Below are positions 8,601 to 18,353 of a DNA stretch of 64,000 nt, piece by piece; the first letter of the stretch is position 1, and every line of letters begins with the position of its first letter. The notes under the pieces were generated by a model. That model did no database searches. It was not told the origin of the DNA and saw nothing but the letters and a program-made list of their open reading frames with translations. The translations under genes and the position numbers were made by a program. Source of the stretch: Persicobacter sp. CCB-QB2 (GTDB taxonomy: Bacteria; Bacteroidota; Bacteroidia; Cytophagales; Cyclobacteriaceae); the NCBI RefSeq assembly GCF_001274635.1, contig NZ_LBGV01000001.1:1488001-1552000 (forward strand), in the 5' to 3' direction.

Positions 8601-10430
8601 ATGAGTTTTTCAATAGATGCCGGAATTTTTACGCTCAAAAACAATTCAAAAAAAGATAAGACCATACTGAATCGCGGGATTAAGTACACTATCCCCATTT
8701 ATCAGCGGCCTTATTCCTGGAAGGAAGAACAAATTGGGAAATTTATCTCGGATCTGTTTCTGTCTTTTTGGGGCTATGATAAGGAGAAGGCGCCGGAGCC
8801 TTTATTCATCGGGACCATGCAATTGTCCGGTGTGGAAGACCATACCAGAGAAATTATTGACGGTCAGCAGCGGTTAACAACGCTTTTTATTCTGCTGAAA
8901 GTACTGGGGCTCAAATACCCGGAGAATGAGGAACTCCAGGCATTGGGATTGGACTGGATAAAAACGGAGGTGAGCTTAGGCGCTCAGCAGGACTATCTGA
9001 CCGCATTGATTGAGCTCAGTACCCTGGAGCAGTCGGACGACCACCAGCTGAATCCTTATATAGAAAATGCCCACCTAATCAGCCAGTTAGTAGAACAGCA
9101 TATCGCTCAGGAAACGCCTGAAGATCCGGTATTTGATTTCCCGAAATTCCTTGATCATCTGTCGGCTAATATTCTCTTTGCGGTGATTGAAACCAATGCC
9201 GGACTATCGAAAACCCTTCAGATATTTGATGCCATTAATACTACCGGCCTTGATCTGAATACCGGTGATTTGTTTAAGATCCGAATGTATGAATATCTGA
9301 AAATGGAAGGTGCGGAATCCTCTGCTTTTGAGGATATCAGTGCATTATACGGAAAAATTGATACCGGCAACGAAGCACTGAATTTGGGCTGGGAAGTAGT
9401 GCCGGTCACCTCCATTTTAACCTTGTATCAGCATTATCTTATTGCCCGATATGAGTTGCCTGTAGTATTGTATTCGTATGCAGTAGAGACTTTTTACCAA
9501 CGGTTGTTTGATACCATTTTTAATGTCCGCAGGTGGGAGCACTTTCAGAATAATGTGGAGAACGGAAAGGTGAAGCTTTGCCTGAAAGAGTTGGAGCGGA
9601 TGATAGACATTCGTTTTGACTGGGAAACAAGATGGCGGAATAATAACTATGGCAGCCCCTTTACGCTCTGTGTGCTCCATATTTTAAGCCGGTCAAGATA
9701 CAGCCGCTTCAGGGATTATATTCATTTGGTACTGTTTCGGATTGCTGAAAATGAGCTGCCCGGGGAGGCCGATTATGAACGAATGTATGCCTTTACCGAA
9801 AAGCTCAACCGCCTCTATTTGCTCTACAGTGTGGTTTATCAAAAGGCGGTCAACCGGATAAGTACAGGATTCAACAGTGAACTACTGCATGCGCTGGTAC
9901 ATGAAGGCTATGAAGAGGCCATGGCTGTGATCGATAAAAGATGGGAAGAAAGCCAGTGGGAAAAGGAACAGTTCAGAAAAATATTGGAGGGCACTATTGT
10001 TTATAATCCAAAGGTGAAATACCTGCTTTGCTGGCTATCGGCTTCACTGGAAGAGGTGGGACAAAAGGACAAGGACGCCTATGAGGCAGTACGGGAAATG
10101 TTTTTTGAGCCTGTTGATATCGAGCATATTCAGTCTTTTCATGATGAGAACGAGCAGCTACGGGAAAGCATATGGAATGAATATGGTGAAGATATTCACT
10201 CGATCGGGAATTTGGTGATTCTTGAACGGCATTTGAACCGCAGCATCAATAACCGGGAAGCGGAAAAAATGAAGAAGTATCAGGAAAGTAAATTCAGCAT
10301 TGTGAAGGATAAACTGGTGAGTCAATATGGCCAAAAGTGGGAGCTGGACCAATGCCTGCAACGTAAAGCCACAGAAACGGAGAAAATTTGCGACTATCTC
10401 TTCCAGTCCGTGGAAGCTTCGGTTGAATAA
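8601..10430 (+). CDS. GmrSD/BrxU-like type IV restriction endonuclease (DUF262-DUF1524)
   Basis: The 609-residue protein fuses an N-terminal DUF262 domain, with IPIYQRPYSWKEEQI near residue 32 and IIDGQQRLTTLF near 88, to a C-terminal DUF1524 HNH-type nuclease with DIEHIQSFH near 510 and NLVILERHLNRSINN near 535. This is the architecture of GmrSD enzymes, which cut modified phage DNA using nucleotide hydrolysis; the BREX-associated form is BrxU. It sits inside the BREX locus on the opposite strand, between pglX and pglZ, and ends at a strong terminator shared with pglX. It would cover phages whose modified DNA escapes BREX. The catalytic His and Asn are present. Confidence 0.85.
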   Translation: MSFSIDAGIFTLKNNSKKDKTILNRGIKYTIPIYQRPYSWKEEQIGKFISDLFLSFWGYDKEKAPEPLFIGTMQLSGVEDHTREIIDGQQRLTTLFILLKVLGLKYPENEELQALGLDWIKTEVSLGAQQDYLTALIELSTLEQSDDHQLNPYIENAHLISQLVEQHIAQETPEDPVFDFPKFLDHLSANILFAVIETNAGLSKTLQIFDAINTTGLDLNTGDLFKIRMYEYLKMEGAESSAFEDISALYGKIDTGNEALNLGWEVVPVTSILTLYQHYLIARYELPVVLYSYAVETFYQRLFDTIFNVRRWEHFQNNVENGKVKLCLKELERMIDIRFDWETRWRNNNYGSPFTLCVLHILSRSRYSRFRDYIHLVLFRIAENELPGEADYERMYAFTEKLNRLYLLYSVVYQKAVNRISTGFNSELLHALVHEGYEEAMAVIDKRWEESQWEKEQFRKILEGTIVYNPKVKYLLCWLSASLEEVGQKDKDAYEAVREMFFEPVDIEHIQSFHDENEQLRESIWNEYGEDIHSIGNLVILERHLNRSINNREAEKMKKYQESKFSIVKDKLVSQYGQKWELDQCLQRKATETEKICDYLFQSVEASVE

Positions 10431-10478
10431 AAAAAACAGCGCAGCAGTATCATTTTCCTGCTGCGCTGTATTTTTTTT
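10431..10478. terminator. Strong bidirectional terminator between the GmrSD-type gene and pglX
   Basis: A perfect 11-bp stem CAGCGCAGCAG/CTGCTGCGCTG (10437-10468) is flanked by A-runs and T-runs on both sides. It separates two convergent genes and should end transcription from both. Confidence 0.9.
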
Positions 10479-10488
10479 AGCTAAAAGC

Positions 10489-13400
10489 TTAGGCTACCGG
10501 CACTTCCAGCCAGTCGAAGCCTTTGACTTTCTTGAGGGTTTTGGCGTCATTCAGGCCGGCTACGGCTTTGATGGCCTGCCCAAAGCGGTTGTAGTTCACC
10601 AATACTCCATCATCCAGATTAATAGGAAGGCGCTTGAGGGCCAGTGGCTGGATGGTGTCCCGCTCGTATTGCTCCAGCTCCAGCAGGATCTTACGGGCTT
10701 TTTCTTTGGCTTTGGTGGCCCGGTTTTGCTCGGCGGCGGTACCATTGATCTCGATATGCTCCTGGTGCTGCATATGCTGGCGGAGCTTCTCCTGATACTC
10801 CCGCAGGTAGCCATTGAGCAGGTGGTTGAGGGTATCCGGATTATAACGGTGCATATAAATGAGCGCATTGAAACTGCCACTCGGACTGCTGAACTGCCAG
10901 TAGATCGGGCGTTTTTTATAGCGCTTGATGTGATCCTTGTAGAAATCTGCCATGAAGTATTTACGCAGGGATTTGCCCAAGGCTTCTTCCACAAAGCGCA
11001 GGTTCTCCGCATAATGTTCTTCTCCGAAGCTAGCCTTTAAGAAGGCGTAGAAGCGGCCCACAATATCATCGGCAAACCACTCATCATCCAGCACCGGAAT
11101 GATATTGTCCTCATCCGGCAGGAAGCGTACTTCGGCCTCACTTTTCCCCAGTTTTTGAAGGTAATCTTCCAGCGTTTCGCCCTGATTGGCTAAAATTAAG
11201 CCTTCCTGCTCCAAAGCATAACGCCCGAACATACAACCCACCGCATAGCTGATGAACTGCATCACAATTTCCTGCTGATCAAACGGCAGGACTAAAGTGG
11301 CATAAGGATCTTCCTGACGCAACTGCCAGCTTTCCCTCCCCAATTCCCAGCCACTCTGGAATTTTTCGGAAATCTTCGCCAAAGCTTTTTGATCCACCTC
11401 ATCCCGTAAAATGGTGATGTCTTTCAGCTCCACATCCGGAGTGAGTTCTTCCTGCAAGCCGTAGATCTCGATGAATTCTTTATTCAATGCCTCCTCATTG
11501 CGGTGTAATTGGATGAATTGGGATTGCCAGTGGGCACAGAACGCTTGAAAAGCATCTGAAATTGTATGTTTTTCTTGTTTTACAAGTTCATTTTTTAAAA
11601 ATCCGAAGGATGTTTCACGAGAGTTCCATTCTTTTTTTGCACTATCAATTAATTCGATAACAGATGAGTTAATCAAATTGGATTGTAAATCAATGTAAGG
11701 AATTCGACCTACTGGGCCTTCATGATAATCAAGTGTTGGAGCTAAAAACCGTAAAAAGTGATTGACTAAATGACTATTAAGAAATCCTAATAAAATATTG
11801 TCAGATTTCAAATTTTTAGGGAAACAAACAGATCCCTTAGATTCGAAAAGCCAATCTTTGTCGAATACTCTAAATGAAGCTTTACTCGATGAAATTGTAG
11901 ACCATGTGAAACCTGATCGAGAGAAGTAGTAGGATTGGTTTCTTAAAACCGACCTTAGTTTACCCTTTTCATTGAAATAGTTCTTTAATTCATACCCATC
12001 ATTAGACCAATTGATCAAAATATCTGCATTGCCAAACCATTTTCGATAAGCACCTCCTTTGGTACATGTAAACCACCTCTTATTATAATCGTCCAGACTA
12101 ACTTCCCAGTTTTGTCTTAAAAAATAGTCGTTATTTCCTGTAGCAAGACCTTGTCTCGGGTCTGCATGATTTGAAACCATCCGATTTTCATCAAAAATTT
12201 GGATGTCTGTTCTGGTAGCCCAATACCCAATCGGGCTACCAGGGATTTTTTGGAAGTTGTTTTGGTTGGCGGTGTAGAAGAATCCGCAGTCAGGGTTTTG
12301 GATGGCTTCGAGGGTTTTATCACTTTTGAGTTTACTGTTTCCAAAATCCACCAATCGCAGATAGCTCCCTTTTTCATCACTTTGGGTGTTCCAAAAAGTA
12401 AAAGCAGCATTTTGCACTACTTCACCACCAATTTCAGGGAAAGTTCTTGGCCCTAAATGCAGTAGGGTATCAAAGAATGTGTTTTTTACCAACTTATTTC
12501 GCAGCGCTTCATAACTACTTAGGAACATCCAGGAGTGCTGGTTAATCATTCCTAAATAACCTTTGGGTTCCAGCATCGTCAAACCAGCTTCCATAAAGCA
12601 AGCCATTAAGTCTGCTTTGCTGTCCGGATAATTTTTCTTCACAAAATCCGACAGAGGCTTATTCATATTCCCCCCGCCCATATATGGAGGGTTGTCCACG
12701 ATACAGTGGTATTTCATGGCTAGGAGCTTCAGGCTGCCCAAAGCTTTTTGTAAGGTCAGTAGGTAAGGACTGAAGATGGAACCTGTCTGGAGTTGTGTTT
12801 GTAATCGCTCCGCTAAAGTAGCTCTTTCCATTTCCTCACTCTCCACTTTGATCAGGGAGCCTAAATTGGTGGCCTGCTGTAAATGTTCTAAATCCGTGAG
12901 TAAGGCTTTGGTGGGTGTAAAAGCCAGTGCGTGAAAAACTTCCTGTAAACGTTCTGCGCTTAAGGTTAAATCTTCGTATTGCAGAATCTGCGGGCGCAGG
13001 GCTTTGCGGAATACGCGTCGGTGGTAGGCGCGGGCCTGCATCATCAAAGCAAAGCCGGCCAACTGTGCGGCACGTTCATCAATTTCAAAACCGAAGAGGT
13101 TATGCTCCAGAATCAGCTGAGGAATTTCACTGCTGGAAAAACCTTCTTCCTCATAGATTTTGGTCAGCAGCTCAAAGCCATACAGCAGGATGTGCCCACT
13201 CCCGCATGCCTGATCCAGAAAACGGATCTCTTCTGCGCTGTTGATTTTCAGATAATCCTCTGTATGCAGGGAAGGCGAATCAATGAAATAGGGCATTACT
13301 TCCCTCAAAGCAGATTGCGGGCGGTTTTGCAACCATAGTTTCCCAAGCGTATTCTGCACCATATATTCCACAATCCAGCGGGGAGTAAAGAGTTGGGTGG

Positions 13401-14091
13401 CTGCGGGAATTTCATCGGTTTCCACCTTGCCTTTTTTGGCAAACACCTCATCCTTCTTCTCCGAAATATAGAACTGATACAACCAGCCAATGATTTCCAC
13501 CTGTTGGCAGTCTTCCTCCGGCATGCCTTCCCGCACATCGTTCAGGATGGATTGCTCCGAGAGCAGATCATCCGGCAGCAGGAGGTCGGTATAGTCATTG
13601 ATGGCCTCAAAAAGAAAAGGAAACAGCTGGTGGAGCTGGTTACAGGCGGCAATGAGTAGCAGCTTATAGGCGTCATTTTGGGCATTGCCGGTAGCGGCAG
13701 GAATCTGCCCGCTGAGCAGGCCGTCTACCTGTGCGCCAATCTTGGGCCAATAGTCCGCATCGGTGAGCATGCCCTGCTTGGCCTGATCGAGCAGCTCCGG
13801 CTGGCTGAAGTCTTCTTTAGGGCTGATCACCGCCATACCATCCGGCTGGTATTGCTGCACATCCATATAGCGCAGGGCCACCAGTCGGTTGAACCAGCTG
13901 TAGGCCACTTTTTCAATCACGGCGGCCTCGCTGCTCTGTTCAATTTCTTTCTTCAGCTTCTCTACGGCAGTCTGCTGCTCGCGCAGAGCCGCAGAGTCCT
14001 GTGTCAAAACGTAGTTCAGCTTGTTGCCCACCTGTTGGATGAGCTTCTGGCGCGCCTGCTGCGCGAATATTTTCAGTTTGTTGGTATTCAT
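10489..14091 (-). CDS. pglX: BREX adenine-specific DNA methyltransferase PglX
   Basis: PglX methylates an adenine in the BREX recognition site, marking host DNA as self. The 1200-residue product has SAM-binding motif I FLDQACGSGHILL at about 291-303 and catalytic motif IV NPPY near 464-467, followed by MGGGNMN. The C-terminal 500 residues would hold the target-recognition and BREX-specific regions. The length is normal for PglX. It is the fourth gene from brxA, but 97 bp containing a terminator-like hairpin separate it from brxC. The recognition sequence cannot be read from the protein. Confidence 0.95.
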   Translation of the reverse strand: MNTNKLKIFAQQARQKLIQQVGNKLNYVLTQDSAALREQQTAVEKLKKEIEQSSEAAVIEKVAYSWFNRLVALRYMDVQQYQPDGMAVISPKEDFSQPELLDQAKQGMLTDADYWPKIGAQVDGLLSGQIPAATGNAQNDAYKLLLIAACNQLHQLFPFLFEAINDYTDLLLPDDLLSEQSILNDVREGMPEEDCQQVEIIGWLYQFYISEKKDEVFAKKGKVETDEIPAATQLFTPRWIVEYMVQNTLGKLWLQNRPQSALREVMPYFIDSPSLHTEDYLKINSAEEIRFLDQACGSGHILLYGFELLTKIYEEEGFSSSEIPQLILEHNLFGFEIDERAAQLAGFALMMQARAYHRRVFRKALRPQILQYEDLTLSAERLQEVFHALAFTPTKALLTDLEHLQQATNLGSLIKVESEEMERATLAERLQTQLQTGSIFSPYLLTLQKALGSLKLLAMKYHCIVDNPPYMGGGNMNKPLSDFVKKNYPDSKADLMACFMEAGLTMLEPKGYLGMINQHSWMFLSSYEALRNKLVKNTFFDTLLHLGPRTFPEIGGEVVQNAAFTFWNTQSDEKGSYLRLVDFGNSKLKSDKTLEAIQNPDCGFFYTANQNNFQKIPGSPIGYWATRTDIQIFDENRMVSNHADPRQGLATGNNDYFLRQNWEVSLDDYNKRWFTCTKGGAYRKWFGNADILINWSNDGYELKNYFNEKGKLRSVLRNQSYYFSRSGFTWSTISSSKASFRVFDKDWLFESKGSVCFPKNLKSDNILLGFLNSHLVNHFLRFLAPTLDYHEGPVGRIPYIDLQSNLINSSVIELIDSAKKEWNSRETSFGFLKNELVKQEKHTISDAFQAFCAHWQSQFIQLHRNEEALNKEFIEIYGLQEELTPDVELKDITILRDEVDQKALAKISEKFQSGWELGRESWQLRQEDPYATLVLPFDQQEIVMQFISYAVGCMFGRYALEQEGLILANQGETLEDYLQKLGKSEAEVRFLPDEDNIIPVLDDEWFADDIVGRFYAFLKASFGEEHYAENLRFVEEALGKSLRKYFMADFYKDHIKRYKKRPIYWQFSSPSGSFNALIYMHRYNPDTLNHLLNGYLREYQEKLRQHMQHQEHIEINGTAAEQNRATKAKEKARKILLELEQYERDTIQPLALKRLPINLDDGVLVNYNRFGQAIKAVAGLNDAKTLKKVKGFDWLEVPVA

Positions 14092-14126
14092 GTGCTTTTA
14101 AAAATCGGCCCCAAGCCGTATCAGAG

Positions 14127-14160
14127 AAAAAAAGGGGCGCTATTGCTATTGCCCCTTTTT
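14127..14160 (-). terminator. Terminator-like hairpin between brxC and pglX
   Basis: Read on the minus strand, AAAAAGGGGC pairs with GCCCCTTTTT around a 12-nt loop and ends in seven T. This meets the criteria for an intrinsic terminator, yet it lies inside the BREX transcription unit upstream of pglX. It may lower pglX expression relative to brxABC, or mean that pglX has its own start. Confidence 0.7.
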
Positions 14161-14188
14161 GGTGAATGTTTTTTTAATGGATTGCTGC

Positions 14189-17100
14189 CTACACCATAAT
14201 GATCCTGTCCTGCTCCAGCTCTTTGAGATAAGCCTTGCGCAGGCTATCCAGATAAGCCTCTACATCGCGGGGATTCTCCAGCTTCTTCAGGGTACTGTTC
14301 ACGCGGATATTGTCCTTTTTGATGTATTTCTTAGGCGCCGGTTTGGGTGGGCTCACCACTGGTTTTGCCACTGCCGTTCCGCCAGTGTCCGGAACAGCCG
14401 GTTGAGGATCTGCCACCGGTGCCGGGGTCAGCATTTCCGCCATGCGGTTCCACTGTTTTTCTTCCAGTTGTTCCAGCTCCTGTTTGCTGTTCTTCAGGTT
14501 TGCGATAAAACGCTCAATGGCCAGGCGTTGCATTTTGGTGGTAAAAGGCGCGATAATTTCCTGCTGTTGTGCCGGGCTTAAGCGGGTAAAGTCTTCTTCT
14601 GCCTGTAATTCTTTCATCACCAGGTCCACCGCCATAATGGCTTCTTCCCGATGGTTTTGCAATACGTCTTGTAAAGTTTTGAGCGCAATATCATATTGGC
14701 CCTTGGCCTGTTGCATCACACTGCCCTTATAGGGGCTGGCATGTTCCAGTACTGCATTTAGGGGCTTCAGATATTCCTCTTCCAGATAGCTCAGGTTCTG
14801 CGCATCGGTATGTAATAGCGTGTATATTTTATCAAAAATACTCTTTTGCTCTCCGTTCCAGAACTTCAATACCGGTTCCCAAAGGTCTTCTTTAAAGTCC
14901 AGCAGGGCATCTTCAAATTGGGCCTGCTCATTCAGGAAGAAGCGGTATTCCTTATGCTCCCATCTTTGGAATTGCTGCACCGGTGCCTCCATGGCATGGA
15001 GGAAAGGGTATTTCTTTTGCTCCTGCGCCAATTCCTTCATTTTGCTGAGCATTTCCCCTAATTTTTTCTGGAAATCCCTGGCCACTTCCTTACCATCATT
15101 GGCATTAACGGGCTCATCAAAAGCTTCCTGATAAATGGTTTTCAGGTTTTTGATGGCCTTCGGATCAATAGCTTCCTGTGGCTCCAGTAAAACATTGCCA
15201 TGCAGGCGGCTGTTCAGCAGGGCTTCTGCCAATTTTTGGCTTTCTAACAGATTGCTGTCCTGCCTTACTTCCAGCTTGGATTTCTTCACCAGGCGCATGG
15301 TGATCAGCCAAATGGCATTGGCCGGCCAGCCATAAGGAGCCCGTTCAAAGCACTCTTTTAAATCTGACAGGCTGGTGCGGTTGGCATTTTGCTTGCGGCG
15401 GTTAATCAGATTGAAAACTTCCTGTTCTTCCTCCCGCAGGGATTGATGGAAAAGATCCCCATCGCTACTTTTCAGTTCCTGTCGGATCAGGTCCTCGGTA
15501 TAAATCTGTGTGCCTATCATCTTCAGGTTGGGATAGACATAGGTGATCAGTTCCTGGGCCGCTCTTTGCAAGAAGCTGCGGGCTTCATTACCACCGCTGG
15601 TATTCAGGCTGCCTCCATTCATAAAAATGGTGGATGCTGTCAGCAAGCCGGAGGCCTGCGTACTGAGGCGTTTACGTCTTTCGCCGTTCAGCTGGCCTTT
15701 TTCCTGCAAAATGCGGGTTCTTTCCGGACGATTATTGGCCGAATTGTTTTGCCTTATGTATTTGTCCGTTGCCAGATAAAGCTTCAGGTCTTTATAAAAA
15801 GTTTTGTCTGCCGGTAATACCAATCGCAGCATGCGTTGGCTCATGGTCTCCGAGGCCAGAAGATCAATATTTTCATAATTGAAATGATCCGGACTGATCA
15901 GCTCAATCTTTAATTCCCGGTCTTTCCCAAACAGTTGCCCATTAATCTTAGGGGTAAACTCAAATTCCTGCTTGTTCTCCGCATATTGAATTTTTTTCAG
16001 CCGCAGGACTTCATCAAAGAAGATGTCGCGCATCATATTCGGCACGGCCTGTTCCTCAATATCGGTGTTTTTGATGTCGTTCTCAATTTCCTTTTCGTCG
16101 TCGGTCAGGAACTCGTACACCTCTCCACTTCTTTGCACAAAACTTTGGCTTTCCAGCAGGTTCAGGGCATGCTCGATCTGCTCCTGATGTGCCTGAAAAT
16201 CGGCTTTGATATCATTCAGCAACAGCACCGCTACATTTTCCAGTGTGGCTTTAAAATTGCGGAAATATTTCACCAAAAAGAGCGCCTTTAGCACGCGAAT
16301 GGCCAGGGGATCTTCAATATTGCCCTCTGCGAGTAAAACAGGTCGCTGAATTTCACTTCTGAGCTCATTGCGAATGCCTTCATACATAAGGTCAAAACTC
16401 ACCAGCTGACTCAGGCGCTCATGGGGTGTTTGCAAAATGATCTGCTGGAATACGCCCAGCATAGAACGCTCTCCTACAGAAGCGTGTTTCCCCTGAAAAG
16501 CATTGTGAGTGGAAAGACTGATCCGGCATTGCTGGAACAAATCAAACTGGTAAGAGGCAAAAGGGTATTTGGAGATAAAGTCTTCCTCTCCCTGATAAGA
16601 CTTTAACTGAATGGAATCCCGGAAAGCCAGTAAGGTGCGCATATTGGCATTTTCAGCATGCCAGAATCCGGTCAGCTGCGATTGCCCCAAATCGTTTTTG
16701 GAAAGCAAACGCTTTTCAATTACTTCATCAATATTGGCAGAAGTCAGCGGTACTTTTACCGAGAAGCGGGCCTGAATGCGGGAGAAGTCATTCTGCTGCT
16801 GCTTGTTCATATCACCTACCACTTTCTCCATATCCTCCTGAGAGGTCACGAAAATCCAAGAGCGCCCTTTGGTGCGGGTGGCCAGTGTTTCGGCAATGGT
16901 CTGCAGGTTCAGCATCAGTTTGGTGTTGTCGCCAATATACTGACCTACCTCATCCACAAAGAAATTCAGCCGGAAATTTCCGCCCTGCCTTTGGATGTAT
17001 TCATCCACTCTTTCGCAGAAGTTTTCTATCGATTGCTTCTCGTTATCTTCCAGCTTATCGAGGATATTCAGATAGCGTTCCGCATCGCCACCTTTACAAA

Positions 17101-17728
17101 TGGCCACTGCCTCCGCAATGGCGTCCTCAACATCCGGATCGTGGTAGTCTCTTCGGGCCATCTCCCAGCTTTTCCCCAGTTGACTTTGGAAATGCGTTTT
17201 AAAGGCTGCATAATGCCCTTCTTTGTCCAGCCAGGACTCAAATTCTGCTACATGTTGCTGATAACCATAGTAGCCTAAATGGTCGAAAAAGACTTTGTAA
17301 AAGACGGAAAGAATGGCGTTCGGATTGGCCTTTGAGGTAATCTGTGATTGCTGATCAATGTTGAACAGAATGGACTCTGAGGAAATATTGATGGCCGCCT
17401 GAATGTCTCCCTTTAGCAGGGCGTCATTTTCAATCTTTTCGGCAAATACCTCTCCGCAACGGGTCCCATTAAATTCCTTGTTTTCCAGTACATAGGAAAG
17501 GATTTTCAGTAAGTGGGACTTACCCGAGCCAAAGAAACCCGAAATCCAAACCCCGTTGGTGCCACTGGCTTGCTTATAAGCCTGAAACAGGTCCCCGATT
17601 TTTTTGGCAATTTCCCTGGTGATGACATATTCAGAAACTTCATCTGCAATATGGGTACGGTCGTCAGCCTTGATGACCGTCTCAATATTTCTGCCAACAT
17701 CCTTTGCAAAAAATGTCTTTAATTCCAT
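14189..17728 (-). CDS. brxC: BREX P-loop ATPase BrxC
   Basis: BrxC (also called PglY) is the large P-loop ATPase present in all BREX type 1 systems. The 1179-residue product has Walker A ISGFFGSGKSH at 62-72 and a Walker B-like NFFVDEVGQYIG near 248-259. It has long helical, Gln/Glu-rich segments between 700 and 1100, and a Pro- and Ala-rich linker near 1110-1145 before the C-terminus. Length and order match the family. It starts 46 bp after brxB and is read with brxA and brxB. Confidence 0.95.
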   Translation of the reverse strand: MELKTFFAKDVGRNIETVIKADDRTHIADEVSEYVITREIAKKIGDLFQAYKQASGTNGVWISGFFGSGKSHLLKILSYVLENKEFNGTRCGEVFAEKIENDALLKGDIQAAINISSESILFNIDQQSQITSKANPNAILSVFYKVFFDHLGYYGYQQHVAEFESWLDKEGHYAAFKTHFQSQLGKSWEMARRDYHDPDVEDAIAEAVAICKGGDAERYLNILDKLEDNEKQSIENFCERVDEYIQRQGGNFRLNFFVDEVGQYIGDNTKLMLNLQTIAETLATRTKGRSWIFVTSQEDMEKVVGDMNKQQQNDFSRIQARFSVKVPLTSANIDEVIEKRLLSKNDLGQSQLTGFWHAENANMRTLLAFRDSIQLKSYQGEEDFISKYPFASYQFDLFQQCRISLSTHNAFQGKHASVGERSMLGVFQQIILQTPHERLSQLVSFDLMYEGIRNELRSEIQRPVLLAEGNIEDPLAIRVLKALFLVKYFRNFKATLENVAVLLLNDIKADFQAHQEQIEHALNLLESQSFVQRSGEVYEFLTDDEKEIENDIKNTDIEEQAVPNMMRDIFFDEVLRLKKIQYAENKQEFEFTPKINGQLFGKDRELKIELISPDHFNYENIDLLASETMSQRMLRLVLPADKTFYKDLKLYLATDKYIRQNNSANNRPERTRILQEKGQLNGERRKRLSTQASGLLTASTIFMNGGSLNTSGGNEARSFLQRAAQELITYVYPNLKMIGTQIYTEDLIRQELKSSDGDLFHQSLREEEQEVFNLINRRKQNANRTSLSDLKECFERAPYGWPANAIWLITMRLVKKSKLEVRQDSNLLESQKLAEALLNSRLHGNVLLEPQEAIDPKAIKNLKTIYQEAFDEPVNANDGKEVARDFQKKLGEMLSKMKELAQEQKKYPFLHAMEAPVQQFQRWEHKEYRFFLNEQAQFEDALLDFKEDLWEPVLKFWNGEQKSIFDKIYTLLHTDAQNLSYLEEEYLKPLNAVLEHASPYKGSVMQQAKGQYDIALKTLQDVLQNHREEAIMAVDLVMKELQAEEDFTRLSPAQQQEIIAPFTTKMQRLAIERFIANLKNSKQELEQLEEKQWNRMAEMLTPAPVADPQPAVPDTGGTAVAKPVVSPPKPAPKKYIKKDNIRVNSTLKKLENPRDVEAYLDSLRKAYLKELEQDRIIMV

Positions 17729-17774
17729 TAGTCTAAAAATTTCTTATCAACAATCAATCTTTTACTTCTGCCTG

Positions 17775-18353
17775 TTACAGCTGATAGCGATCCAGGTTAA
17801 ATGCCCGGTAATAGTTATCATCTTTTAGCAGGCCAAACAGTTCCAGTGAGGTTCCACTGTAATTCCCCGGAAAGAACATTACCGTGGGCGCATTTTTGGC
17901 AATGTTCTGTAAATTATTCAGCACCGTATGGGACCGGATAAAGGGGAATACCGCACCGATACCGGTAATAAAGTAAATCTTCGCATTTGATTCCTTTATT
18001 TTTTTATCAATAGCCGGCATCAACACTTCCTGAATATTGAGGGAAGATTGCAGTGCCCTTAAAAATTTGTCCTTGTTTCGGCGCGTCTCTGCTTTTATCA
18101 TTTTCTCCATGCCCATTCCTCCTTCGATGATCTCGCAGGAAAGTGCATATAAATTGATCTCCAGCACCTCAATATTGTTGGACGCCAGTTTATTGATCAG
18201 TCCCTTGATGGCCTTTTCCACCTCAACCTGCATTTTGGGGTCATAAGGAGCGATAAAAAATGGAATTTCCCCGCCCAGAGCATTCATTTTAAGGAACTGC
18301 TCAGAGGATGCTACCCTGAATAAATGCTGAAACTGCTCCGATGTATTATACAT
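17775..18353 (-). CDS. brxB: BREX protein BrxB (DUF1788)
   Basis: A 192-residue DUF1788 protein, the second gene of type 1 BREX and essential in studied systems although its biochemical role is unclear. Visible family features are the PFFIAPYDPKMQ segment near residue 31, IYFITGIGAVFPFIRSH near 125 and VMFFPGNYSGTSLELF near 158, all typical of BrxB. It overlaps the end of brxA by 8 bases, so the two are translationally coupled. Confidence 0.92.
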   Translation of the reverse strand: MYNTSEQFQHLFRVASSEQFLKMNALGGEIPFFIAPYDPKMQVEVEKAIKGLINKLASNNIEVLEINLYALSCEIIEGGMGMEKMIKAETRRNKDKFLRALQSSLNIQEVLMPAIDKKIKESNAKIYFITGIGAVFPFIRSHTVLNNLQNIAKNAPTVMFFPGNYSGTSLELFGLLKDDNYYRAFNLDRYQL

